Shown one piece after another: positions 1-6,795 of a stretch of DNA of 12,177 bases (its first letter is position 1; the number at the start of each line of letters is the position of its first letter). Origin of the DNA: Bacteroides sp. (GTDB lineage Bacteria > Bacteroidota > Bacteroidia > Bacteroidales > Bacteroidaceae); contig JAFYML010000225.1 of the NCBI GenBank assembly GCA_017556595.1, positions 1 through 12,177 on the forward strand, written 5' to 3'. A program made the translations under genes and the position numbers. The notes below the pieces were generated by a model. It saw only the letters and a list, made by a program, of their open reading frames with translations, did not search any database and was not told where the DNA came from.

Positions 1-89
1 CCTGGATAAGCATACACACCGCTGATACCGGCATGGATGGCTCCTAAAGCTATCGCTTCATCGCCCAAAAGTAGTTTTCTTTCTATCAT
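1..89 (-). CDS. iorA: Indolepyruvate:ferredoxin oxidoreductase alpha subunit, N-terminal 29 codons (partial)
   Basis: This gene runs off the left edge of the window. The ATG at 89-87 opens a frame that stays open to the edge and reads MIERKLLLGDEAIALGA, then HAGISGVYAYPG. This is the usual N-terminus of the IorA family (KLLLGxEAIAxGAxxAG...YPG), the start of the thiamine-pyrophosphate domain. IorA with IorB converts aryl-pyruvates to aryl-acetyl-CoA with ferredoxin in the cytoplasm; in anaerobes the reaction can also run in reverse to make aromatic 2-oxo acids. The start lies 16 bases downstream of the amidase stop on the same strand, with no terminator between, so the two are probably co-transcribed. 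The frame is too short for ORF callers. The identification rests on about 29 residues but the match is distinctive. Another TPP-dependent 2-oxoacid oxidoreductase is the main alternative. Confidence 0.82.
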   Translation of the reverse strand, partial: MIERKLLLGDEAIALGAIHAGISGVYAYP

Positions 90-105
90 ATATTATATAT
101 CGTTT

Positions 106-867
106 TTATTTTCGTTCAAACATATCTGCATCATTCAATACGGGAAATTTTTGCCTAAAGGCATTCAATATTTCCATATCTATAGTGGCCGATGCTTCAC
201 ATTCTTCGTTCATGGTGCAAGCAGCCAACGGCTTTCCGTATGGGTCGATAATAACACTACCACCACAATATTCGCATGCAGGGTCAGTTCCTACACGGTT
301 CACACCTGCTACATAGCATTGATTTTCTATAGCGCGAGCTACAAGCAAAGCACTCCATGCAGCTACTCGTGGGGTTGGCCAGCTAGCTACATACAATATC
401 ATGTCATAGTCGCCACGATTGCGTGCCCATATAGGGAAACGAAGGTCATAACAGATTTCGAGCAGGATGCGTACGCCTTTCCACTCCACAATAACACGGT
501 CGTTACCCGGAGTGAATTGCATGTGCTCACCGCCATAAGTGAACAAATGTTTCTTATCGTATTGCGCTACACTGCCGTCAGGCTTTACAAAGTAGAAACG
601 GTTGTAGTATTTCCCATCTTTTGTCACAGCTACACTTCCGGCAATCGCTGCACCGGTTTCAGCAGCTTTGCGCTTCATCCAGGCCAATGTTTCGCTGTCG
701 GCACTTTCTGCAATTCCTTCTGGTTGTGTGCAAAAGCCTGTCGAAAACATCTCGGGCAAAACATAAAGGTCGGCACCAGGATTGCGACTAATGGCCTCAT
801 CTGCTTTCTTTCTGTTAGCTTCGGGGTTGCTCCAAACAATATTTTGTTGTAAAATGGTAATTTCCAT
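106..867 (-). CDS. Nitrilase-family amidohydrolase, probable omega-amidase (YafV/NIT2 type)
   Basis: This is a 253-residue cytoplasmic carbon-nitrogen hydrolase, a normal length for the family. The Glu-Lys-Cys triad is visible: E39 in LPEMFSTGF, K105 in YDKKHLF and C139 in LLEICYDLRFP. The ICYDLRFPxW block is typical of YafV/NIT2-like omega-amidases, which hydrolyse 2-oxoglutaramate and 2-oxosuccinamate to 2-oxoacids and ammonia. An in-frame ATG 13 codons upstream (906) is rejected because the promoter octamer TATCTTTG (900-893) lies within that extension and would read as Tyr-Leu-Cys. ATG 867 gives the proper family N-terminus MEITILQQNI. The gene has its own promoter and is followed 16 bases later by iorA. 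The family is certain; the omega-amidase substrate is inferred from the motif and from the neighbour. Confidence 0.9.
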   Translation of the reverse strand: MEITILQQNIVWSNPEANRKKADEAISRNPGADLYVLPEMFSTGFCTQPEGIAESADSETLAWMKRKAAETGAAIAGSVAVTKDGKYYNRFYFVKPDGSVAQYDKKHLFTYGGEHMQFTPGNDRVIVEWKGVRILLEICYDLRFPIWARNRGDYDMILYVASWPTPRVAAWSALLVARAIENQCYVAGVNRVGTDPACEYCGGSVIIDPYGKPLAACTMNEECEASATIDMEILNAFRQKFPVLNDADMFERK

Positions 868-892
868 CTTTCTTTCTGTTTTATTTTTGGTG

Positions 893-923
893 CAAAGATA
901 ATGCAAATAGATAGTTAAACAAA
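893..923 (-). promoter_or_regulatory. Bacteroidota-type promoter for the amidase-iorA unit
   Basis: On the minus strand a TTTG (923-920) is followed after 19 bases by TATCTTTG (900-893), matching the -33 TTTG / -7 TAnnTTTG promoter read by the primary sigma factor of Bacteroides. The leader to ATG 867 would be only about 20 bases. The -33 element lies in the T-tract of the rpmH terminator. Confidence 0.8.
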
Positions 924-953
924 AAAAGCCGCAAAAATTGTTTTTTGCGGCTT
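921..953 (-). terminator. Rho-independent terminator after rpmH
   Basis: A perfect 12-bp stem (926-937 with 942-953; core GCCGC/GCGGC) closes a 4-base loop. Read on the minus strand it is followed by a run of T (927-921). It lies 25 bases past the rpmH stop, on the correct side. Confidence 0.88.
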
Positions 954-978
954 AAATTTTTTACAAGAAAGGGTTGGC

Positions 979-1140
979 TTATGCCTTCACTCCGTTGTAT
1001 TCGTCAGAAACAGTAAGTTTCTTTCTACCCTTAGCACGACGTGCTGCCAATACTCTACGGCCGTTAGCTGTAGCCATTCTTTCACGGAAACCGTGTTTGT
1101 TCTTTCTCTTTCTGTTAGAGGGTTGATAAGTTCTTTTCAT
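979..1140 (-). CDS. rpmH: 50S ribosomal protein L34
   Basis: This 53-residue basic protein begins [20 protein letters not shown] and continues with [20 protein letters not shown], the diagnostic L34 sequence. L34 is a component of the large ribosomal subunit. The C-terminal extension after the KGRKKL block ([11 protein letters not shown]) makes it slightly longer than the roughly 44-46 residues usual in Proteobacteria, as is common in Bacteroidota. The start is the ATG at 1140-1138 and the stop is TAA at 981-979. It has its own promoter upstream and a strong terminator downstream, so it is probably monocistronic. It is transcribed away from efp. It does not sit beside rnpA/dnaA as it does in many other phyla; neither gene is in this window. 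Confidence 0.97.
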   Translation of the reverse strand: MKRTYQPSNRKRKNKHGFRERMATANGRRVLAARRAKGRKKLTVSDEYNGVKA

Positions 1141-1184
1141 CTTTCTATCTTTGTTTTTACGTTATTATTCACGAAATCGGGCTG

Positions 1185-1216
1185 CAAAAATAGGTACTTT
1201 TTTTAAATAAACCAAA
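1185..1216 (-). promoter_or_regulatory. Promoter of rpmH
   Basis: On the minus strand TTTG (1216-1213) is followed after 20 bases by TATTTTTG (1192-1185), then CAGCC. This fits the -33 TTTG / -7 TAnnTTTG form. The leader to the rpmH ATG would be about 40 bases. Confidence 0.72.
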
Positions 1217-1255
1217 CGATAACTTATTTTCTCTCAAAAGTTTTTGTGATTTTTA

Positions 1256-1285
1256 TTGATTTTCACTGCTTTTCCCTTATCTTTG
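1256..1285 (+). promoter_or_regulatory. Promoter of efp
   Basis: TTG (1256-1258) is followed after 19 bases by TATCTTTG (1278-1285), then CACC. The leader to ATG 1337 is about 45 bases, A-rich and without obvious structure. It lies back to back with the rpmH promoter, about 40 bases apart. Confidence 0.78.
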
Positions 1286-1336
1286 CACCCGAAAAATAAT
1301 AAATAACATCAAAAATTAATATAAAGAATCAGAAGT

Positions 1337-1903
1337 ATGATTAATGCTCAAGACATTAAAATCGGAACTTGCATCCGTATGGATGGCAAACTTTATTTTT
1401 GCATTGACTTCCTGCATGTAAAGCCAGGAAAGGGTAACACATTTATGCGTACAAAACTGAAAGACGTGGTAAACGGTTATGTTTTGGAACGTCGTTTCAA
1501 TATCGGTGAAAAGTTAGAAGATGTTCGCGTTGAACGTCGTCCTCACCAATATCTTTACCAAGAAGGTGATGATTACCTATTCATGAACCAAGAAACATTC
1601 GATCAAATTCCTATTGCTCACGATTTGATTAATGGTGTTGACTTCATGCTCGAAGGTATGGTTGTAGATGTAGTATCGGATGCATCAACTGATACTGTGC
1701 TTTATGCAGATATGCCTATCAAGGTGCAAATGAAGATTACTTACACTGAACCAGGTTTGAAGGGTGATACAGCTACAAATACATTGAAGCCTGCTACAGT
1801 AGAATCAGGTGCTACTGTACGTGTTCCTCTCTTCATCAACGAAGGCGATACAATCGAAATCGATACTCGCGATGGTTCATACGTAGGTCGTGTAAAAGCA
1901 TAA
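1337..1903 (+). CDS. efp: Translation elongation factor P
   Basis: EF-P binds between the P and E sites of stalled ribosomes and promotes peptide bonds at polyproline stretches. The 188-residue length is standard. The three beta-barrel domains can be followed: an N-terminal KOW-like domain, a central OB domain beginning around the RPHQYLYQEGDDYLFMN segment, and a C-terminal OB domain ending in the family signature GDTIEIDTRDGSYVGRV. The tip loop is VKPGKGN with lysine at residue 32, the position that is lysylated in E. coli. No modification enzyme is encoded in the window, so the modification state is unknown. Start ATG 1337 aligns with the family N-terminus. It has its own promoter and terminator, so it is a single-gene unit. 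Confidence 0.97.
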   Translation: MINAQDIKIGTCIRMDGKLYFCIDFLHVKPGKGNTFMRTKLKDVVNGYVLERRFNIGEKLEDVRVERRPHQYLYQEGDDYLFMNQETFDQIPIAHDLINGVDFMLEGMVVDVVSDASTDTVLYADMPIKVQMKITYTEPGLKGDTATNTLKPATVESGATVRVPLFINEGDTIEIDTRDGSYVGRVKA

Positions 1904-1929
1904 TAGTTTTATACCTATTATATAATATA

Positions 1930-1963
1930 GGAGTGGATGCATATGCATTCACTCCTTTTTTTT
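1930..1963 (+). terminator. Rho-independent terminator after efp
   Basis: Arms GGAGTGGATGCA (1930-1941) and TGCATTCACTCC (1944-1955) pair with a single G-T wobble and a very short loop. Eight T (1956-1963) follow. It lies 26 bases past the efp stop. Confidence 0.93.
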
Positions 1964-2008
1964 GTTTAGATATGTTGTATTCGGCGAACAAAATTAAGGA
2001 TTGATGTG

Positions 2009-2033
2009 TTCTATCGAAAAACAAAAGATAGAA
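2009..2033 (+). other. Small inverted repeat abutting the doxX start codon
   Basis: TTCTATC (2009-2015) and GATAGAA (2027-2033) form a 7-bp stem with an 11-base A-rich loop, ending one base before ATG 2035. In the mRNA it would overlap the ribosome landing area. No function is known to me. Confidence 0.45.
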
Positions 2034-2034
2034 T

Positions 2035-2469
2035 ATGCTAATCAATTTCCTTTTCCCTTATTATGCCAATCGCTATGGCGTTTCCCTGTTTTTATTGGCA
2101 ATGCGTGTGTTTATCGGTATGCTATTCATGATGCATGGATTGGATAAAGCAGTAAATTTTAATATTTTGGTAGGCAACTTCCCCGATCCATTTGGTATAG
2201 GTCCTTTTGCAACGCTGCTTCTTGTAGTCTTTGCCGAATTGTTTTGCGCAGTTTTTTTCATCTTTGGTCTATTGTATCGCATCATTATGATACCAATGAT
2301 TATTGCGATGTCAGTAGCTTTCTTTGGAATTCATCAATCCGATATGACACAAGGTGAGCTTGCTTTCCTCTATCTCGTTATATTTGTTTTAATGTATATT
2401 GCAGGCCCTGGTCGTTTTTCGTTGGATGCTTTGATAGGAAAATCAATAAGAAAGGCGTATAATAAATAA
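2035..2469 (+). CDS. DoxX-family integral membrane protein
   Basis: This is a 144-residue, very hydrophobic protein with four likely membrane helices (about 17-37, 58-80, 83-101 and 108-124). It carries DoxX-family hallmarks: RVFIGMLFMMHGLDKA in helix 1, a conserved-type glutamate in FAELFCAVFF (E68), and a C-terminal GPGRFSLD segment. DoxX relatives are small inner-membrane proteins variously linked to quinol oxidation, thiol stress or redox balance. No specific role can be read here and no redox cofactor ligands are obvious. ATG 2035 follows a small hairpin. I could not identify a convincing TAnnTTTG promoter between the efp terminator and this start. The downstream glycosyltransferase begins with its own -7 element 8 bases past this stop, so co-transcription is possible but not required. 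Confidence 0.85.
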   Translation: MLINFLFPYYANRYGVSLFLLAMRVFIGMLFMMHGLDKAVNFNILVGNFPDPFGIGPFATLLLVVFAELFCAVFFIFGLLYRIIMIPMIIAMSVAFFGIHQSDMTQGELAFLYLVIFVLMYIAGPGRFSLDALIGKSIRKAYNK

Positions 2470-2476
2470 AGTTGTG

Positions 2477-2484
2477 TATCTTTG
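2477..2484 (+). promoter_or_regulatory. Promoter -7 element for the glycosyltransferase-radC unit
   Basis: TATCTTTG followed by CCCC is nearly the same octamer context as at efp and the amidase. I see no good TTTG at the expected -33 distance, which would fall inside the end of doxX. The leader to ATG 2507 would be about 15-18 bases. Confidence 0.6.
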
Positions 2485-2506
2485 CCCCAAACAAAGATGC
2501 ATAACC

Positions 2507-3499
2507 ATGAAATACTCTTTCCTGATTCCGGTATATAATCGTCCAGACGAGGTGGATGAGTTATTGCAAAGTCTTGCCCAACAAACGATATCCGACTTTG
2601 AAGTAGTAGTGGTGGACGATGGCTCAACCATTCCTTGCGAGGAAGTCGTGAAGAAATATTCGCCCCAATTGGATATACACTACTATACAAAAGCTAATTC
2701 CGGCCCGGGGCAAACACGTAACTATGCTGCCGAACGAAGCAGGGGAGAGTATTTGATTATTTTAGATTCGGATTGCATCCTTCCACCTGCTTATTTAGCA
2801 GAAGTCGAAACTGAGTTGAATCGCCAACCTGCCGATGCTTTTGGCGGTCCCGACAAGGCACATCCTTCGTTCACCACTATACAGAAGGCCATTAACTATT
2901 CCATGACATCGTTTTTTACAACTGGTGGTATTCGTGGAGGAAAAAAGAAGATGGATAAATTCTATCCCCGTAGTTTCAATATGGGTGTTCGCAGTGAGGC
3001 TTACCAACAATTAGGTGGATTTTCAGCTATGCGCTTTGGCGAGGATATTGATTTTAGTATACGTATCTTTGAACAAGGTTATCGCTGTCGTCTCTTTCCC
3101 GATGCATGGGTGTATCACAAGCGACGCACCGATTTGAAGAAATTTTTCAAGCAAGTACACAATTCGGGTATTGCTCGTATCAATCTCTACAAAAAATATC
3201 CAGAATCGTTGAAGTTGGTACATCTGTTGCCTGCTTTCTTTACTATTGGTGTTGCTATTTGCTTGCTTGGTGCGTTGCTCTGTCCATTCGCGCTATTGCC
3301 ATTGCTGCTTTATGCTCTTCTTGTATTTCTCGATTCGTCAATTCAAAACCATAGTCTAGCCATTGGTTTATACGCAATAGCTGCTTCCTATATTCAACTC
3401 ATTGGATATGGTACAGGCTTCTTGCGTGCTTGGTGGCTGAGATGCGTGTTAGGACGAAACGAAGAATTGCAAGCTTTCAAAAAGAATTTTTACCAATGA
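2507..3499 (+). CDS. Family 2 glycosyltransferase (GT-A fold) with C-terminal membrane segments
   Basis: This 330-residue protein has the GT2 pattern: FLIPVYNRPDE near the N-terminus, VVVDDGS at 34-40 (nucleotide binding), DSD at 87-89 (metal/UDP-sugar binding), an acceptor-side GGF (170-172) and GED (178-180, candidate catalytic base) and YHKRRT (203-208). Residues about 238-305 are hydrophobic and form two or three membrane helices, so the enzyme probably acts at the cytoplasmic face of the inner membrane on a lipid-linked or surface glycan. Sugar and acceptor cannot be told. A GTG-initiated extension from 2474 is rejected because it would translate the TATCTTTG promoter octamer; ATG 2507 gives the canonical MKYSFLIPVYN start. 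The TGA stop overlaps the radC start, so the two are translationally coupled. Confidence 0.92.
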   Translation: MKYSFLIPVYNRPDEVDELLQSLAQQTISDFEVVVVDDGSTIPCEEVVKKYSPQLDIHYYTKANSGPGQTRNYAAERSRGEYLIILDSDCILPPAYLAEVETELNRQPADAFGGPDKAHPSFTTIQKAINYSMTSFFTTGGIRGGKKKMDKFYPRSFNMGVRSEAYQQLGGFSAMRFGEDIDFSIRIFEQGYRCRLFPDAWVYHKRRTDLKKFFKQVHNSGIARINLYKKYPESLKLVHLLPAFFTIGVAICLLGALLCPFALLPLLLYALLVFLDSSIQNHSLAIGLYAIAASYIQLIGYGTGFLRAWWLRCVLGRNEELQAFKKNFYQ

Positions 3500-4191
3500 T
3501 GGAAAGGGATAAACTCAATATCAGTCAATGGGCATTGGAAGATCGCCCGCGTGAAAAAATGATGCTGAAGGGTGCCGAAGCATTGAGCGATGCCGAGTTG
3601 TTGGCCATTTTGATAGGCTCGGGCAATACGGACGAAAGTGCCGTAGGCCTGATGCAACGCGTATTGGCTGCCTGCGATAATAACTTGAATAACTTGGCAA
3701 AGTGGGAAGTTCACGACTTTAAGCATTTCAAAGGGATGGGGCCGGCAAAGAGCATTACGGTCATGGCTGCCCTTGAATTGGGAAAACGACGTAAGTTGCA
3801 AGAATCATCCGAAAGACAAACTATACATGCATCGACTGACATCTATCACCTGTTTCATCCATTGCTTTGCGACTTGCCAACCGAAGAGTTTTGGATATTG
3901 TTGCTTAACCAAGCAGCAAGGGTTATTGCCAAGGTACGCATTAGTCGTGGAGGTATCAATCAAACGGCAGTAGATGTACGCGAAGTGTTGCGTGAGGCAT
4001 TGTTGCAACGAGCCACCCAAATAGCATTGGTACATAACCATCCTTCGGGTAATCCGCGCCCAAGCAACGATGATATCCGTCTTACACAGCACATTGCAAA
4101 GGGTGCAGAGTTGATGAATATTCGTCTGATAGACCATATAATTGTGTGCGATGGGGCATTTTATAGTTTCAACGACGAAGGTAGACTATAA
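3496..4191 (+). CDS. radC: RadC-family JAB/JAMM domain protein
   Basis: This 231-residue protein matches RadC (UPF0758) throughout. It has an N-terminal helix-hairpin-helix region (ALSDAELLAILIGSG at about 29-43 and FKGMGPAKS at about 78-86) and a C-terminal JAB domain. The JAMM zinc motif H-x-H-x7-S-x2-D is intact: H180, H182, S190 and D193 within VHNHPSGNPRPSNDD. The biochemical role of chromosomal RadC is unsettled, and the old link to DNA repair is doubtful. The start is ATG at 3496 or the adjacent ATG at 3499. The first overlaps the glycosyltransferase stop as ATGA, and upstream extensions would run through the end of that gene. Expression is likely coupled to the preceding gene. A -7 promoter element for the next gene lies immediately after its stop. 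Confidence 0.93.
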   Translation: MMERDKLNISQWALEDRPREKMMLKGAEALSDAELLAILIGSGNTDESAVGLMQRVLAACDNNLNNLAKWEVHDFKHFKGMGPAKSITVMAALELGKRRKLQESSERQTIHASTDIYHLFHPLLCDLPTEEFWILLLNQAARVIAKVRISRGGINQTAVDVREVLREALLQRATQIALVHNHPSGNPRPSNDDIRLTQHIAKGAELMNIRLIDHIIVCDGAFYSFNDEGRL

Positions 4192-4197
4192 TTTTAC

Positions 4198-4205
4198 TAT
4201 CTTTG
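4198..4205 (+). promoter_or_regulatory. Promoter -7 element for the sufT-lpxH unit
   Basis: TATCTTTG begins 7 bases after the radC stop and is followed by a roughly 21-base gap to ATG 4227. A clear -33 TTTG at 19-21 bases upstream is not visible. The octamer overlaps the alternative TTG start at 4203, which rules that start out. Confidence 0.6.
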
Positions 4206-4226
4206 TGCGCCAATAATGATATAGCA

Positions 4227-4538
4227 ATGACAAAATTTGAATTAGAGGAAAAAATAGTAGCCATGTTAAAGACGGTGTACGACCCTGAAATACCCGTCAA
4301 TATTTACGACCTTGGCTTGATTTATAAAATAGATGTGACCGACAATAACGATGCCATCCTTGATATGACATTGACTGCACCGAATTGTCCTGCAGCCGAC
4401 TTTATCATGGAAGATGTACGTCAGAAGATTGAATCCATAGAAGAGATACAAACTGCAACTGTGAATCTTGTCTTTGAACCGGAATGGGATAAAGACATGA
4501 TGAGCGAAGAAGCAAAACTTGAACTCGGTTTCCTATAA
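4227..4538 (+). CDS. MIP18/DUF59-family iron-sulfur cluster assembly protein (SufT-like)
   Basis: This 103-residue single-domain protein has the MIP18-family signature: TVYDPEIPVNIYDLGLIY at about 16-33, then the LTAPNCPAADFI block with the conserved cysteine C54, and a C-terminal EPEWDKDMMSEEAKLELGF. Members (SufT, PaaD-like, eukaryotic CIA2) help load Fe-S clusters onto client proteins in the cytoplasm. No other suf genes are in the window. ATG 4227 is chosen; the longer TTG-started frame (4203) would begin inside the promoter -7 element. The next gene, lpxH, starts 14 bases downstream in an A-rich leader with no terminator, so they are probably one transcript. There is no evident functional link between Fe-S assembly and LpxH. 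Confidence 0.92.
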   Translation: MTKFELEEKIVAMLKTVYDPEIPVNIYDLGLIYKIDVTDNNDAILDMTLTAPNCPAADFIMEDVRQKIESIEEIQTATVNLVFEPEWDKDMMSEEAKLELGFL

Positions 4539-4552
4539 ATCAAAAAAAACTT

Positions 4553-5317
4553 ATGCGTCCGATATACTTCCTTTCCGATGCCCATTTAGGTTCGCGCGCC
4601 ATCTCTCATGGACGAATGCACGAACGACGTTTGGTAAACTTCCTCGATAGTATCAAGCATAAGGCGGCTGCCATCTATATGTTGGGCGATATGTTCGACT
4701 TTTGGTATGAGTATAAGATGGTGGTGCCACGTGGATACACTCGATTCCTCGGAAAAATTTCTGAACTGACCGATATGGGCGTAGAAGTTCATTTCTTTAT
4801 TGGTAATCACGATATTTGGTGTAGCGATTATTTGGAGAAGGAGTGTGGTATGATTTTGCATCGCCAACCGCTTACTACCGAAATCTATGGACGTGAATTC
4901 TATTTGGCCCATGGCGACGGTTTGGGTGACCCTGATAAAAAGTTCAAATTCCTTCGTGCAATGTTTTATAATCGTTTCTTGCAGAAAGCTTTTTCAACCA
5001 TTCATCCTCGTTGGAGTATTGATTTTGGTTTGAGTTGGGCTAAACATAGCCGTTTGAAACATGATAATGAAGGTGATCCCGAATATCTTGGCGAGCAGAA
5101 CGAACATTTGGTAATTTATAGTAAGGAATATCTGCAAACCCATCCCGAGATAAACTTCTTTATCTATGGACATCGCCACATTGAACTTGATTTGATGCTC
5201 AGCAAAACTTCGCGCATCCTAATTTTGGGCGATTGGATAAAACTCTTCTCCTATGCAGTTTTCGATGGTGAAAACCTGTTCTTAGAGAATTATATAGAAG
5301 GTGAAACACAATTATAA
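4553..5317 (+). CDS. lpxH: UDP-2,3-diacylglucosamine pyrophosphatase, LpxH-like metallophosphoesterase
   Basis: This 254-residue calcineurin-like phosphoesterase has all five metal-binding blocks: SDAHLG (D9, H11), GDMFDFW (D46), GNHD (84-87), LAHGDG (H120) and GHRH (206-209). The FDFWYEY stretch after the second block and the helical insert between HGDG and GHRH are typical of LpxH, which hydrolyses UDP-2,3-diacylglucosamine to lipid X and UMP in lipid A synthesis at the inner-membrane surface. Lipid A synthesis fits a Gram-negative Bacteroidales host. The start ATG gives the family N-terminus MRPIYFLSDAHLG. It is the last gene of its unit, ending just before a hairpin. A related phosphoesterase such as LpxH2 is possible, but the reaction call would be the same. 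Confidence 0.9.
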   Translation: MRPIYFLSDAHLGSRAISHGRMHERRLVNFLDSIKHKAAAIYMLGDMFDFWYEYKMVVPRGYTRFLGKISELTDMGVEVHFFIGNHDIWCSDYLEKECGMILHRQPLTTEIYGREFYLAHGDGLGDPDKKFKFLRAMFYNRFLQKAFSTIHPRWSIDFGLSWAKHSRLKHDNEGDPEYLGEQNEHLVIYSKEYLQTHPEINFFIYGHRHIELDLMLSKTSRILILGDWIKLFSYAVFDGENLFLENYIEGETQL

Positions 5318-5350
5318 AAAACAATGGAGAGCATTTGCTCTCCATTTGTT
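5318..5350. terminator. Bidirectional terminator between convergent lpxH and alkaline phosphatase genes
   Basis: Arms ATGGAGAGCA and TGCTCTCCAT (5324-5345 overall) form a perfect GC-centred hairpin. It is flanked by an A-run on the left (5315-5320) and T-rich sequence on the right (5345-5352), so it can act on both strands. It sits between the lpxH stop (5317) and the phosphatase stop (5374). Confidence 0.82.
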
Positions 5351-5373
5351 TTATATACGCATTGAACTACTGC

Positions 5374-6774
5374 TTATTTGTATTTGGCAGCCTTCATAAT
5401 TCGCTTAGGAATATCAGTGTTGTCCATACGCCCTTGGAAGAGGTCAGCTTTTGCACCAATAGCAAATACCGGCACGTAGCTTGCTGTATGTCCGCCTGAA
5501 GTCCAACCGATAAGTGCTGTTTCATTCAACACTTTCACTGCTGCTGCAGCCAATGGTTCGGTGCGTGAATACATGCTTTCAGCCATCGGCATGCGGTTGC
5601 GAACGAATGATTGTTCGTAAACATCGCGCAATGCTTTTTCTTGTTCCCAATTAATTTGGATTTCTTTCCAGAAGCCCATGTGTTCGCCAAGGAATTCCTT
5701 TACATCTTCCCAAGTCGCTCTTCTGTTGTTTTTACGGAAATCAGAGATTGCTCTCGACAATCTATCAGGCGATGTCTTTTGTTGTGCCAAGTTCTTTAAT
5801 TGCAAGTTGTAGATATTGTCGATACCTAAAGTCAAACCACCAGTTTCGTGGTCGGCAGTAACTACAATCAACGTTTCCTTTGGATGCTTTTTGTAGAATT
5901 CATAAGCAACCTTAATGGCTTCGTCGAAATCGATGATTTCTGCAATAGCACTTGCACCATCATTAGCATGTCCTGCCCAGTCGATGCTTCCGCCCTCTAC
6001 CATCAAGAAGAAGCCATTGTTCTTGCCTTTAGTCAAGAATTCGATAGCGCTGCTTGTAAGGTCGGCAAGTGTTATGTCGTCCTCGTCGCGGTCGATAGCG
6101 TGTGCAAGTGATGTGCCATCCTTTTCGTCTTGCATGAGAATCATTTTCTTTGCTGTAGCAGCTTTTTCTTTGTACTCATCCAAACCACGAGCTACGGCAA
6201 ATCCTGCTTCTTCAAATTGAGGATAGATGCTTGGAGCTTCTTTTCTGTCGGAAGTAGTGTGCGGTTTTGCAAATCCACCACCTGCATAGAAATCGAAATC
6301 GGCTTTAATGATGTCGAGTGCAATTTCGTAGCTCATGTTTCTGTCCACTTGGTGTGCGTAGAAAGATGCCGGCGTAGCATGGTCGATGCTTACGGTTGTG
6401 GCGACTCCCACTTTTTTACCAGCCTTCTTTGCCTTTTCAGCAATGTTTTCTACAGGTTCTCTGTTGGCATCCATGCCAATAGCACCGTTGTAAGTCTTAA
6501 CACCGGTTGCTAATGCTGTACCAGCAGCTGCAGAGTCTGTAACAGGACTATTTGCAGAGTAGGTTGTCGCAACTGTTGCATAAGGGAACGATGCAAAAGT
6601 CAATGGTGTGGTTCCGGTTTTGCCTTCTTTTTGTGCTAAGAAGATTTCGGTAGCGTTCACATGGTTTACTCCCATTCCATCGCCGATGAAATAGAATACA
6701 TACTTTGCTTGTTGTGCTTGTACGTTGCAAGCCAACAAAACTAAAAGCATGACAATTAGATTAAGTTTCTTCAT
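5374..6774 (-). CDS. phoA: Exported alkaline phosphatase (PhoA family)
   Basis: This 466-residue enzyme hydrolyses phosphate monoesters outside the cytoplasm. The N-terminus MKKLNLIVMLLVLLACNVQA is a signal peptide. LLAC would allow lipidation at C16, while VQA (18-20) would allow ordinary cleavage. Catalytic and metal residues line up with the family: D32 in FIGDGMG, nucleophile S81 in TDSAAAGTALATG, H132/T134 in IDHATPA, E260/D265/H269 in EGGSIDWAGH, D308/H309 in TADHETGG and H429 in SGGHTA. The residue equivalent to E. coli D153 appears to be histidine, as in many non-enterobacterial and animal enzymes. The length matches the family. It follows ackA by 21 bases with no terminator and no visible promoter, so it is probably read from the pta promoter. 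I see no phosphate-responsive site. Confidence 0.93.
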   Translation of the reverse strand: MKKLNLIVMLLVLLACNVQAQQAKYVFYFIGDGMGVNHVNATEIFLAQKEGKTGTTPLTFASFPYATVATTYSANSPVTDSAAAGTALATGVKTYNGAIGMDANREPVENIAEKAKKAGKKVGVATTVSIDHATPASFYAHQVDRNMSYEIALDIIKADFDFYAGGGFAKPHTTSDRKEAPSIYPQFEEAGFAVARGLDEYKEKAATAKKMILMQDEKDGTSLAHAIDRDEDDITLADLTSSAIEFLTKGKNNGFFLMVEGGSIDWAGHANDGASAIAEIIDFDEAIKVAYEFYKKHPKETLIVVTADHETGGLTLGIDNIYNLQLKNLAQQKTSPDRLSRAISDFRKNNRRATWEDVKEFLGEHMGFWKEIQINWEQEKALRDVYEQSFVRNRMPMAESMYSRTEPLAAAAVKVLNETALIGWTSGGHTASYVPVFAIGAKADLFQGRMDNTDIPKRIMKAAKYK

Positions 6775-6795
6775 ATTTATTTTATAAAAAAGGGA

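Noticed and set aside
37..852. A 271-codon open frame on plus opposite the amidase gene
   Set aside because: It is antisense to a gene with a full catalytic triad. Its translation is compositionally odd, matches no family and has no promoter or leader.
4203..4226. TTG start giving a longer SufT-like protein
   Set aside because: The TTG lies within the promoter -7 octamer (4198-4205), so it would be upstream of the transcript start.
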